Assembly: GCA_945956945.1 (NCBI GenBank)
Contig: CAMFJO010000093.1
Coordinates: forward strand, 1-5,019
Length of the DNA stretch: 5,019 nucleotides
Reading direction: 5' to 3'
Source of the DNA: an uncultured Legionellales bacterium
GTDB taxonomy: Bacteria; Pseudomonadota; Gammaproteobacteria; UBA1113
Made by a program: the position numbers and the translations under genes. Shown here piece by piece: positions 1 through 5,019 of the stretch (position 1 is its first letter; every line of letters begins with the position of its first letter). Under the pieces are notes generated by a model. It was not told where the DNA came from and did not search any database. It saw only the letters and a list, made by a program, of their open reading frames with translations.

Positions 1-545
1 CGTACACGTTTCACATGGGGGATTTCACTTAAGCGCTGAATAGTGGAAGCCAATACAGTGTCGCTGGCTAATAAAGGATCGCCGCCGCTTAAAATGACTT
101 CATTGATCTGAGGACGTGCGCGTATATAGTCGTCAATAGCTTCTAGCCCTTGAGTTCCCGGTCTATTGTCTTCATAAGCAAAATGCCGACGAAAGCAATA
201 GCGGCAATGTATGGCGCAACTGCCCACCAAAGTAATCAAGACGCGATTGGCATATTTATGAATTAATCCTGGTAAGGGATTGTAATGCTGTTCTGCTAAG
301 GGATCGGTGCTAAAGCTTGCCTTGGGTTGCAGTTCAATCGCCTGTGGCAGAATCTGCAATAATAGCGGATCCTGTGCATCCTCGGGATCGATTTTAGCCA
401 GGTAACGTCGACTTAGCTTGAGCGGAAAAGAAGCATGGGCTTTGGCACAGAGATGCACTTCTGCGGCAGGAATGAACTGTAGCAATTCATCAAAACGAGT
501 AATGCATTGTTGTAAGGCTTGTTGCCAGGTTAGTTTTATAGTCAT
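1..545 (-). CDS. epmB: EpmB, EF-P lysine 2,3-aminomutase (N-terminal half, cut by window edge)
   Basis: Radical SAM, PLP-dependent enzyme that converts (S)-alpha-lysine to (R)-beta-lysine, which EpmA then attaches to Lys34 of elongation factor P; it acts in the cytoplasm. The minus strand reads open from ATG at 545 to the window edge, giving 181 codons of a protein that is about 340 residues in E. coli. Visible landmarks are the N-terminal TWQQAL segment, the CAIHCRYC motif (Cys110, Cys114, Cys117; CxxxCxxC ligands of the 4Fe-4S cluster) followed by FRRHF, and ILSGGDPL near residues 151-158, typical of the aminomutase family. The PLP lysine and the C-terminus lie outside the window. No strong Shine-Dalgarno precedes the start, only a GAG about 12 bases upstream. 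The divergent neighbour efp encodes its protein target, which supports EpmB over a catabolic lysine aminomutase. Confidence 0.94.
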   Translation of the reverse strand, partial: MTIKLTWQQALQQCITRFDELLQFIPAAEVHLCAKAHASFPLKLSRRYLAKIDPEDAQDPLLLQILPQAIELQPKASFSTDPLAEQHYNPLPGLIHKYANRVLITLVGSCAIHCRYCFRRHFAYEDNRPGTQGLEAIDDYIRARPQINEVILSGGDPLLASDTVLASTIQRLSEIPHVKRV

Positions 546-562
546 TCAGGATGCTCAATCAG

Positions 563-591
563 TGGCAAATAATATGGTAACGCGTTAAAAT
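563..591 (+). promoter_or_regulatory. Possible sigma70 promoter for efp in the epmB-efp divergent spacer
   Basis: TGGCAA (563-568, 3 of 6 consensus matches) is followed after 17 bases by TAAAAT (586-591, 5 of 6), about 41 bases before the efp start. On the opposite strand TATTAT (569-574) could be a -10 for epmB, but no good -35 is visible 16-18 bases from it. If both are used, the two promoters overlap, so the divergent genes would share this 87-base region. The assignment rests on consensus matching only. Confidence 0.4.
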
Positions 592-632
592 AGGAGCAGA
601 TCATAGCATGGCTAGGTAAAAAAGAGGAAATA

Positions 633-1202
633 ATGGCTACATATAATACAAATGAATTTAAAAGTGGATTAAAAGTTATCATCGATGGAGACCCTTATAC
701 GATTGTTGAAAATGAGTTTGTGAAACCCGGTAAGGGTCAAGCCTTTGTACGCACAAAGTTGCGCAATTTAAAGACAGGTCGAGTGATTGAAAAAACCTTG
801 AAATCAGGCGAAAGCTTAGAAGCGGCAGATGTGTCTGAGATAGAAGCCCAATATTTGTATACTGATGGCCATCACTGGCATTTTATGTCGCCAGCCAGTT
901 TTGAACAGGTTGCTGCTGAACAAGCTGCCATGGTGGATGCCAAGATTTGGATTAAAGAACAGGATATGTGTACGATTGTTTTATGGAACGGGCAGCCATT
1001 GAGTGTGGCGCCGCCCATCTTTGTTACTTTAAAGATTGTTGAAACCGATCCGGGCGTGCGCGGTGATACGTCTGGAGGCGGCACTAAGCCTGCCAAATTG
1101 GAAACGGGCGCTGTGGTGAAGATCCCCTTATTTATTCAAGAAGGTGAAATCATTAAAGTGGATACCCGTACCGGCGAATATGTGTCACGGGTAAAAGAAT
1201 AG
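633..1202 (+). CDS. efp: Elongation factor P (EF-P)
   Basis: Translation factor that binds between the ribosomal P and E sites and promotes peptide bond formation at polyproline stretches. The 189-residue length is as usual for the family (E. coli 188). It has the KOW-like N-terminal domain, with the loop KPGKGQAF placing Lys34 exactly at the position beta-lysylated by EpmA/EpmB, then the two OB-fold domains. The C-terminal signature [17 protein letters not shown] (around residues 144-160) and the ending [14 protein letters not shown] are characteristic. The start is fixed by AGAGGA at 623-628 and by the canonical [11 protein letters not shown]-terminus. The modified lysine and the divergent epmB together indicate the beta-lysine pathway rather than rhamnosylation, which uses arginine at this position. 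EpmA is not in this window. Confidence 0.98.
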   Translation: MATYNTNEFKSGLKVIIDGDPYTIVENEFVKPGKGQAFVRTKLRNLKTGRVIEKTLKSGESLEAADVSEIEAQYLYTDGHHWHFMSPASFEQVAAEQAAMVDAKIWIKEQDMCTIVLWNGQPLSVAPPIFVTLKIVETDPGVRGDTSGGGTKPAKLETGAVVKIPLFIQEGEIIKVDTRTGEYVSRVKE

Positions 1203-1204
1203 GC

Positions 1205-1246
1205 TCAGTCCCTGCAAGCCGTCATTGCGAGGCGCAAAGGGGCTGA
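1205..1246 (+). other. Stem-loop just after efp, enclosing the repeat fragment
   Basis: TCAGTCCCT (1205-1213) can pair with AGGGGCTGA (1238-1246) through nine pairs, one of them G-U. Inside it, TTGCG (1225-1229) pairs with CGCAA (1233-1237) across a 3-base loop. It starts two bases after the efp stop codon. No run of T follows, so it is not a standard intrinsic terminator; it could protect the 3' end of the efp transcript or be a by-product of the repeat. Confidence 0.35.
1218..1236 (+). repeat. Truncated left arm of the dispersed palindromic repeat
   Basis: These 19 bases are identical to 4925-4943, the left arm of the complete palindrome at the end of the window. Beyond 1236 the match stops; only a GGATTG at 1249-1254 resembles the inner right part of the full copy, and no right terminal arm is found before the next gene. 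This looks like a decayed or partly deleted copy between efp and the lytic transglycosylase gene. Confidence 0.75.
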
Positions 1247-1315
1247 AAGGATTGTGAAATTATCTTTGTACCTCGTCCCGCAGTTTGGGGTGTCATGAAA
1301 TACAGGGAAAATACG

Positions 1316-2293
1316 ATGACAGGGAAAATAGTTAGGTATTTTTTATTTTTAATATGCTGGTGTGCACAATCTGCCATTGCAGAATCTGCGCCTAATCAAA
1401 ATAATGATTGGCAACAATGGTTAGCGGCAATGAAAGAGCAAGTGATAGCAGCAGGTATCTCACCCGCCATAGCGAGTGATGTATTAGATGGTTTAACGCC
1501 GGATAATCGCGTACTGGGGTATGCGAAGACACAACCGGAGCGGCGATTGAGCTATCTACAATATAGGCAGTCGCGCGGCGATGATGCGCGTATTAGAATG
1601 GGCGTCAACCAATATCACCGTAATGCCCCTTTATTAAATCGGGTGGCGCGTAGTTATGGGGTATCACCGTGTGCGATTGTAGCCTTGTGGGGCATGGAAA
1701 CCAGTTATGGTCACTATATGGGGGATTTTTTGGTCACGCGCTCTTTAGCTACTTTAGCATTTGCCGGTGAGCGCAGTGCGTATTTTAATGAGCAATTGTT
1801 GTATGCTTTACAGATAATTAATGCGGGACATATAGACAATGCGCATTATAAAGGCGAGTGGGCAGGAGCCTCAGGGCAACCACAATTTATGCCTTCTAGT
1901 ATTCTTCAATATGCGGTGGATTATGATGGTGATGGTCGAAAAAATATTTGGACTAGTTTACCCGACGTGTTTGCTTCTATCGCTAATTATCTGGCGCAAC
2001 ATGGTTGGCAAGCGAACGCACCTTGGGGCTACGAAGTGACTGTGCCGGCGCAAATCGGTTTGAGTATGGGGGAGAACAATTGGCATTCGATCGCGGATTG
2101 GCAAAAAGCAGGTGTGACTTTGATAAGTGGTCAACCTATTCCGGATAGCTCCGAACAAGCGGCATTATTGATGCCCGAAGGTGGCCCGGGTTTATTGGTG
2201 TTTCATAATTTTTATGTATTTAAAGAGTATAATAATTCAACTTATTATGCAGGGACAGTCAGTCATATGGCGAATGCAATTTGTCAGAGTTAA
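1316..2293 (+). CDS. mltB: MltB-type lytic murein transglycosylase (GH103)
   Basis: Periplasmic enzyme that cleaves the MurNAc-GlcNAc bond of peptidoglycan and leaves 1,6-anhydro-MurNAc ends. From ATG 1316 the protein has 325 residues. Residues 1-22 look like a signal peptide (MTGKIVRYFLFLI..., likely cleavage after SAIA). The SLT_2 domain follows: RIRMGVNQYHRNAPLL (about 92-107), ALWGMETSYG with the likely catalytic Glu128, then EWAGASGQPQFMPSS (181-195) and YDGDGRKNIW (203-212), all typical of the MltB family. E. coli MltB is a lipoprotein; no lipobox is seen here, so this form is probably soluble. The start at 1316 is preferred because AGGGA (1303-1307) is well spaced; an in-frame ATG at 1295 would add seven polar residues before the signal peptide. 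No clear promoter is visible in 1203-1315. The stop lies 10 bases before the IcmN-like gene, suggesting co-transcription with Dot/Icm genes. Confidence 0.93.
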   Translation: MTGKIVRYFLFLICWCAQSAIAESAPNQNNDWQQWLAAMKEQVIAAGISPAIASDVLDGLTPDNRVLGYAKTQPERRLSYLQYRQSRGDDARIRMGVNQYHRNAPLLNRVARSYGVSPCAIVALWGMETSYGHYMGDFLVTRSLATLAFAGERSAYFNEQLLYALQIINAGHIDNAHYKGEWAGASGQPQFMPSSILQYAVDYDGDGRKNIWTSLPDVFASIANYLAQHGWQANAPWGYEVTVPAQIGLSMGENNWHSIADWQKAGVTLISGQPIPDSSEQAALLMPEGGPGLLVFHNFYVFKEYNNSTYYAGTVSHMANAICQS

Positions 2294-2303
2294 GAGAGAT
2301 GTT

Positions 2304-2843
2304 ATGTTAAAACAAATTTTAGTGTGTCTGGTTGTCTTGCTGACGGTAGTTGCCTGCGGACCCACGCAACCGAGGACAGAACTTTCATCCTCTGAAGAAG
2401 CGCAATTGCAACGTGAGGCATTGATCAGCGCAACCGAAAAAAAATTACAGGATGCAGGCGTGACTATTATTCATTCTGGACAAGAAAGTATGTTGGTGTT
2501 ACCTGCCGATAAGTTTTTCTTTATGGATTCTTCCCACTTAAATGGCCGTTACTATGGGACCTTAAATGCGGTGAGCAACTATATTTCTTTGTTTGATGTG
2601 GAAACGGTGAAAGTTGGCGGCTACAGTGATAATTGTGGTGATCCTCTGCGAGCGGTTGCGCTATCGAGACAACAAGCGCAAAATATTGCGGCCTATTTAA
2701 AGAATCAAGAAATAAAAGCCCCCATTATTTATGCCATAGGCTATGGTTGTTCTTTCCCCATCGCAGACAATAGCCGTGCAGATGGACGTGCAATGAACCG
2801 CCGGGTTCAAATTACGTTTTACAGATTAAACGCTAGACGCTAA
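2304..2843 (+). CDS. icmN: IcmN/DotK-like Dot/Icm lipoprotein with OmpA-family domain
   Basis: Outer-membrane-associated lipoprotein of the Dot/Icm type IVB system; in Legionella, DotK is an OmpA-like accessory protein of the core complex. The 179-residue product starts with MLKQILVCLVVLLTVVAC, a lipoprotein signal peptide with lipobox VVAC (Cys18 acylated). Residues 22-60 are a hydrophilic, partly helical linker. The OmpA C-terminal domain covers about 64-175: VKVGGYSDN (102-110), ALSRQQAQNIAAYL (119-132), IGYGCSFPIADN (145-156) and GRAMNRRVQITF (161-172). Asp109 matches the peptidoglycan-binding Asp of OmpA, but the partner Arg of the LSxxRA motif is Gln124 here. Cys111 and Cys149 could form a disulfide. 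An open frame continues upstream to 2181 inside the transglycosylase gene, but the signal peptide fixes the start at 2304, with a weak GAGAG at 2294-2298. The name rests on domain type plus the adjoining icmL genes; another OmpA/Pal-like lipoprotein is the alternative. Confidence 0.82.
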   Translation: MLKQILVCLVVLLTVVACGPTQPRTELSSSEEAQLQREALISATEKKLQDAGVTIIHSGQESMLVLPADKFFFMDSSHLNGRYYGTLNAVSNYISLFDVETVKVGGYSDNCGDPLRAVALSRQQAQNIAAYLKNQEIKAPIIYAIGYGCSFPIADNSRADGRAMNRRVQITFYRLNARR

Positions 2844-2849
2844 GGAGGT
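2843..2849 (+). promoter_or_regulatory. Near-perfect Shine-Dalgarno for icmL
   Basis: AGGAGGT overlaps the last base of the icmN stop codon and lies three bases before the icmL start at 2853. It is the strongest ribosome binding site in the window, but unusually close to the ATG. Its overlap with the icmN stop suggests coupled or efficient translation of icmL after icmN. Confidence 0.75.
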
Positions 2850-2852
2850 TAT

Positions 2853-3578
2853 ATGGCAAAAGACAGCGACGAGATTAAAGAAGAAAAAAAAGCAGCCTAT
2901 GCTGCTCGTAAAGGTGCAATAGAACTGGTGCGATTGCGTAATAATTATTATAGAGACAGTTATCGCTTTTTAATGAGTGCTGTCTTGGCGCTGGTGTTGT
3001 TGTGTGTGGTCATGATAGTGGTTATTTTCTACTTGTATACCACACGTCCCGCACCGCGTTATTTTGCGACCAATGTGATGGGGGGATTAGTTGAAATTCA
3101 ACCCTTAACTTCGCCAACTTTATCCGATGCCGCTTTGCTAGGATGGTCCGCGCGCGCGGCGACCGCCGCTTTTACTTTTAATTATGCAGAATATCAGCAA
3201 CAAATAGAGGAAACTAAAAATACTTATTTTACGGTGAGCGGTGGGCAAAACTTTTTGAGTGCTATTAAATCATCGCTCAACTTACAAGCGGTGTTGCAAG
3301 GTTTTTTTGTGGTAACGGCTGAGGTGGCGCAAGCCCCGACTATCCTGCAGCGTGGTATTGTGACTACGCCTGAAGGTGGACAGGTTTTTAGCTGGCAAAT
3401 TCAGGTGCCTATACGTGTGCGATGGCAGAGTGCCTCACGCAATTTTGCCAATATGTACAATGTCATCTTGACCGTGGTTCGCAGTAGTCCTTTTATCGAT
3501 CCGGTGGCGCGACAAATGAACCTCGATAGTTTGCAAGGAGTCGGTGTGCAACAATTGGTGGCTCAAGCACTCAGTTAA
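2853..3578 (+). CDS. icmL: IcmL/DotI, inner-membrane VirB8-like protein of the Dot/Icm system
   Basis: Bitopic inner-membrane protein of the type IVB secretion apparatus. Legionella DotI and its plasmid R64 homologue TraM have a periplasmic domain with a VirB8-like fold. The product has 241 residues. A charged cytoplasmic tail (1-38) includes AAYAARKGAIELVRLRNNYYRDSYR; the LRNNYYRDxYR stretch just before the membrane is typical of IcmL. One transmembrane helix spans about 39-62. The periplasmic domain follows, opening with RYFATNVMGGLVEIQPLTSP (70-89), then WSARAATAAFTFNYAEY (98-114), ILQRGIVTTPEGGQVFSWQIQVPIRVRW (164-191) and VILTVVRSSP (204-213). The C-terminus ends with a Gln-rich QGVGVQQLVAQALS. 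It sits nine bases after icmN and 16 before a shorter paralogue. Legionella IcmL is about 30 residues shorter by my recollection. Family assignment is strong; a plasmid TraM of the IncI type is the only real alternative, and icmN alongside argues against it. Confidence 0.9.
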   Translation: MAKDSDEIKEEKKAAYAARKGAIELVRLRNNYYRDSYRFLMSAVLALVLLCVVMIVVIFYLYTTRPAPRYFATNVMGGLVEIQPLTSPTLSDAALLGWSARAATAAFTFNYAEYQQQIEETKNTYFTVSGGQNFLSAIKSSLNLQAVLQGFFVVTAEVAQAPTILQRGIVTTPEGGQVFSWQIQVPIRVRWQSASRNFANMYNVILTVVRSSPFIDPVARQMNLDSLQGVGVQQLVAQALS

Positions 3579-3594
3579 TGTTTTAGGAAAAACG

Positions 3595-4194
3595 ATGGCA
3601 AACCGTGTGCAGAAAAAAAATGGCTTATTTTTTAGAACTGTTATTGTCGCGACATTGGTGGTGGTTGGCTTAATGTCAGCTGTATTTTGGCATATCAAGT
3701 ATCCTAAAGACCCCGATTATTATCAAGTTCAAATCACGGATGGACAAAAACAATTTACGCCCTTATGGGTATTAAAGCATCGCATCTTTTCTAGAGATGC
3801 CCTATTATTGTGGATAGAAGAAGTCGTTGGGGATATCTATACCTTTAATGCCATTAATTATCAGCAAAAATTCAATGATATTCTTTCCAATGATTTTACC
3901 AGTGCTGGCGCGGATTCTTTTAGACAAGCGCTGGAAAACAGCCAATTGCTAAAGCAGGTGACCTCCCAACAATTAAATTTGACGGGCATCGTTTCGGGTC
4001 AGCCGGTTATTTTACAACAAGGACCTTTATTGGGCGTCTACAGCTGGAAAGTTCAGATGCCCGTATTGCTGACTTTTGAGAGTGCCAGTCAAATCACCAC
4101 TAAACGTATTATTGTAACCGTGCTGGCTGTTCAGACTTCAACCGAAGAGTCACCGAATGAAGCATTGATCTCGCAATTTTGGTCAGAAGAGTAA
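3595..4194 (+). CDS. Second IcmL/DotI-family protein, with short cytoplasmic tail
   Basis: Divergent tandem paralogue of the preceding IcmL, 199 residues. Only about 11 residues (MANRVQKKNGL) precede the transmembrane helix (about 12-33). The periplasmic part keeps the family landmarks in the same order: FTPLWVLKHRIFSRDALLLWIEEVVGDIYTFN in place of the upstream gene's QPLTSPTLSDAALLGW...TFN, then INYQQ (87-91), FTSAGADSF (101-109), ILQQGPLLGVYSWKVQMPV (139-157), FESAS (161-165) and VTVLAVQTS (174-182). In Legionella the partner of DotI is DotJ/IcmM, a short paralogue without periplasmic domain; this protein instead has a full domain, as in genomes that carry two icmL copies. It probably forms mixed complexes with the upstream IcmL (inferred). 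The start at 3595 has AGGA at 3585-3588 and a clean N-terminus; an upstream ATG at 3544 overlaps icmL, lacks a ribosome site and is rejected. It is the last gene of the tight cluster. Confidence 0.87.
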   Translation: MANRVQKKNGLFFRTVIVATLVVVGLMSAVFWHIKYPKDPDYYQVQITDGQKQFTPLWVLKHRIFSRDALLLWIEEVVGDIYTFNAINYQQKFNDILSNDFTSAGADSFRQALENSQLLKQVTSQQLNLTGIVSGQPVILQQGPLLGVYSWKVQMPVLLTFESASQITTKRIIVTVLAVQTSTEESPNEALISQFWSEE

Positions 4195-4205
4195 TGAACA
4201 TAACG

Positions 4206-4235
4206 ATGATAAGGATTTTTCTATTGACGTATATT
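4206..4235 (+). promoter_or_regulatory. Possible weak promoter before the dipeptidase gene
   Basis: ATGATA (4206-4211, 4 of 6 -35 matches) and TATATT (4230-4235, 5 of 6 -10 matches) are separated by 18 bases and end 23 bases before the ddpX start. The 64-base gap after the second icmL gene leaves room for a separate promoter, though read-through from the cluster is equally possible. This is consensus matching only. Confidence 0.25.
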
Positions 4236-4258
4236 TTGAAAAGAGGAAGGTAATTATT

Positions 4259-4843
4259 ATGTCTGCCACCTTATCCGAAATAGATTTTGTTAACTTACAG
4301 TCTGTTGATCCTACATTCATTATAGAGCTGCCTTATGCTACCCGCAACAATTTTACGCATACCGTTATTTACGATAGCCATACAAAAGCATATTTGCGCC
4401 GGCCTGTGGCAGAAGCCTTGGCACGGGCACAGCAAACATTTAAGACTTACCAATTGGGGCTTAAGATCTGGGATGCTTATAGACCTTTTCACATCCAGCA
4501 ATTGTTATGGCAGCATTGTCCTGATGAGCGTTATGTGATGAAACCCGTCGAAGAGAAGGGACAAATGGTGGCGGGTTCGGCACACAATCGGGGGTGCGCC
4601 GTGGATCTTACTTTAATCGACTTACAGACTGGATTAGAAGTGGAAATGCCAAGCTTGTTTGATGATTTTAGCCGCGCAGCGCACCGTGACTACATGGAAT
4701 GCAGTGCACAAGCCATACAAAACAGAAAATTGCTGGAAGACGTCATGACAGCCTGTGGTTTTATCGGCTTGCCGACGGAATGGTGGCATTTTACCTGGCA
4801 TGCGGCAGAAGAATATCCCTTGTGTGATTTGCCGCCGCTTTGA
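4259..4843 (+). CDS. ddpX: D-alanyl-D-alanine dipeptidase (VanX/DdpX family, M15D)
   Basis: Zinc peptidase that hydrolyses the dipeptide D-Ala-D-Ala. The 194-residue length suits the family. Active-site motifs are complete: ELPYATRNNF near the N-terminus (23-32), KIWDAYRP with Arg75 (the VanX Arg71 counterpart), SAHNRGCAVDLTL with zinc ligands His109 and Asp116, and PTEWWHFTW with catalytic Glu174 and zinc ligand His177. No signal peptide is seen, so it acts in the cytoplasm, unlike periplasmic variants. GAGGAAGG (4243-4250) is a good ribosome site. No vanH, vanA or VanRS-type genes are in the window, so vancomycin resistance is unlikely; recycling of cell-wall D-Ala-D-Ala is the usual role of chromosomal copies. 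In Legionella icmK follows icmL; here this gene stands in that place, 64 bases downstream of the second icmL copy. Confidence 0.94.
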   Translation: MSATLSEIDFVNLQSVDPTFIIELPYATRNNFTHTVIYDSHTKAYLRRPVAEALARAQQTFKTYQLGLKIWDAYRPFHIQQLLWQHCPDERYVMKPVEEKGQMVAGSAHNRGCAVDLTLIDLQTGLEVEMPSLFDDFSRAAHRDYMECSAQAIQNRKLLEDVMTACGFIGLPTEWWHFTWHAAEEYPLCDLPPL

Positions 4844-4892
4844 GGTATACCCGACGCACTTGAAGATGCGAACTGACATTATCGCTATTCTC

Positions 4893-4908
4893 TAAAAGAT
4901 CTCTTTTA
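4893..4908 (+). other. Small AT-rich palindrome downstream of ddpX
   Basis: TAAAAGA and TCTTTTA form a perfect 7-base inverted repeat around a 2-base centre, 50 bases after the ddpX stop. It is followed by TTACTACTCCCT rather than a T run. It might act as a weak bidirectional terminator, but the low GC and tiny loop make that doubtful. The rest of 4844-4922 shows no gene. Confidence 0.25.
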
Positions 4909-4922
4909 TTACTACTCCCTCT

Positions 4923-5019
4923 GGGCCGTCATTGCGAGGCGCATAGCGCCGCGGCAATCCATAGAGATCTTCCTGGATTGCCACGCTTTCGCTAAAGCGA
5001 AAGCTCGCAATGACGGCCC
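4923..5019. repeat. 97-base multi-stem palindromic dispersed repeat (MITE/REP-like)
   Basis: The outer arms GGGCCGTCATTGCGAG (4923-4938) and CTCGCAATGACGGCCC (5004-5019) are a perfect 16-base inverted repeat. Within it are three further hairpins: GGCGC/GCGCC (4938-4942 with 4946-4950, 3-base loop), GGCAATCCA/TGGATTGCC (4953-4961 with 4974-4982, 12-base loop) and GCTTTCGC/GCGAAAGC (4985-4992 with 4997-5004, 4-base loop). The whole folds as a cloverleaf of one closing stem and three arms. Repeats with the GTCATTGCGAG...CTCGCAATGAC ends are, from memory, scattered between genes in Rickettsiales, Legionellales and others. A partial copy lies at 1218-1236. The palindrome ends exactly at the last base of the window. 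It may also terminate ddpX transcription, but no T run is visible. Confidence 0.85.

Noticed and set aside
608..619. Three-codon ORF (ATG GCT AGG TAA) just upstream of efp as a leader peptide
   Set aside because: It has no clear ribosome site and is too short to separate from chance.
872..1096. Minus-strand open frame inside efp
   Set aside because: It lies wholly opposite a well-conserved gene, has no recognisable domain and no ribosome binding site.
1839..2158. Alternative-frame open frames on both strands inside the transglycosylase gene
   Set aside because: They overlap the conserved GH103 domain in other frames and show no family features.
2181..2303. Upstream extension of the IcmN-like reading frame into the transglycosylase gene
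   Set aside because: It would bury the lipoprotein signal peptide (lipobox VVAC) 41 residues inside the protein; the ATG at 2304 gives a normal lipoprotein start.
3544..3594. ATG at 3544 as start of the second IcmL-like gene
   Set aside because: It overlaps the end of icmL, lacks a ribosome binding site and adds 17 residues unlike the family; ATG 3595 has AGGA at proper spacing.
4259..4843. Vancomycin-resistance operon
   Set aside because: Only the VanX-like gene is present; no vanH, vanA or regulator genes adjoin it, and a Gram-negative host would not need it.
4923..5019. tRNA gene suggested by the cloverleaf fold
   Set aside because: There is no CCA-compatible acceptor, T-loop GTTC motif or D-loop; the perfect 16-base outer stem is a repeat signature.

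Overview
The window looks like a chromosomal segment of a gammaproteobacterium of the order Legionellales, of the Coxiella/Rickettsiella/Berkiella/Legionella kind. The diagnostic part is a run of three genes for inner parts of a Dot/Icm (type IVB) secretion system: an IcmN/DotK-like OmpA-family lipoprotein followed by two tandem IcmL/DotI-family bitopic membrane proteins. Moderately AT-rich coding sequence and a dispersed palindromic repeat with the core GTCATTGCGAGGCGC fit such a host. The genus cannot be fixed from this window alone.

Layout. Positions 1-545 (minus) hold the N-terminal half of EpmB, the lysine 2,3-aminomutase that makes beta-lysine for elongation factor P. Divergent from it, across an 87-base spacer with a plausible promoter, is efp itself (633-1202), with its modifiable Lys34. 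The 113-base gap after efp holds a stem-loop and a 19-base fragment of the palindromic repeat. Then comes a tight cluster on the plus strand: a MltB-type lytic transglycosylase (1316-2293), an IcmN-like lipoprotein (2304-2843), IcmL (2853-3578) and a shorter IcmL paralogue (3595-4194), with gaps of only 10, 9 and 16 bases. After a 64-base gap is a VanX/DdpX-type D-Ala-D-Ala dipeptidase (4259-4843). The window ends with a 97-base multi-stem palindrome (4923-5019), whose left arm matches the fragment after efp.

How the genes fit together. EpmB and EF-P form a substrate-specific translation module that relieves ribosome stalling at proline runs. The mltB-icmN-icmL-icmL cluster reads as an operon: a peptidoglycan-cleaving enzyme placed directly ahead of envelope parts of a secretion apparatus that must cross the wall. 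In Legionella the order is icmN-icmM-icmL-icmK-icmE. Here both IcmL-type proteins carry a full periplasmic domain, and icmK is not next; a peptidoglycan dipeptide hydrolase stands there instead. Peptidoglycan enzymes on both sides of a broken-off piece of the Dot/Icm locus are the most interesting thing in the window. No wholly new system is evident.
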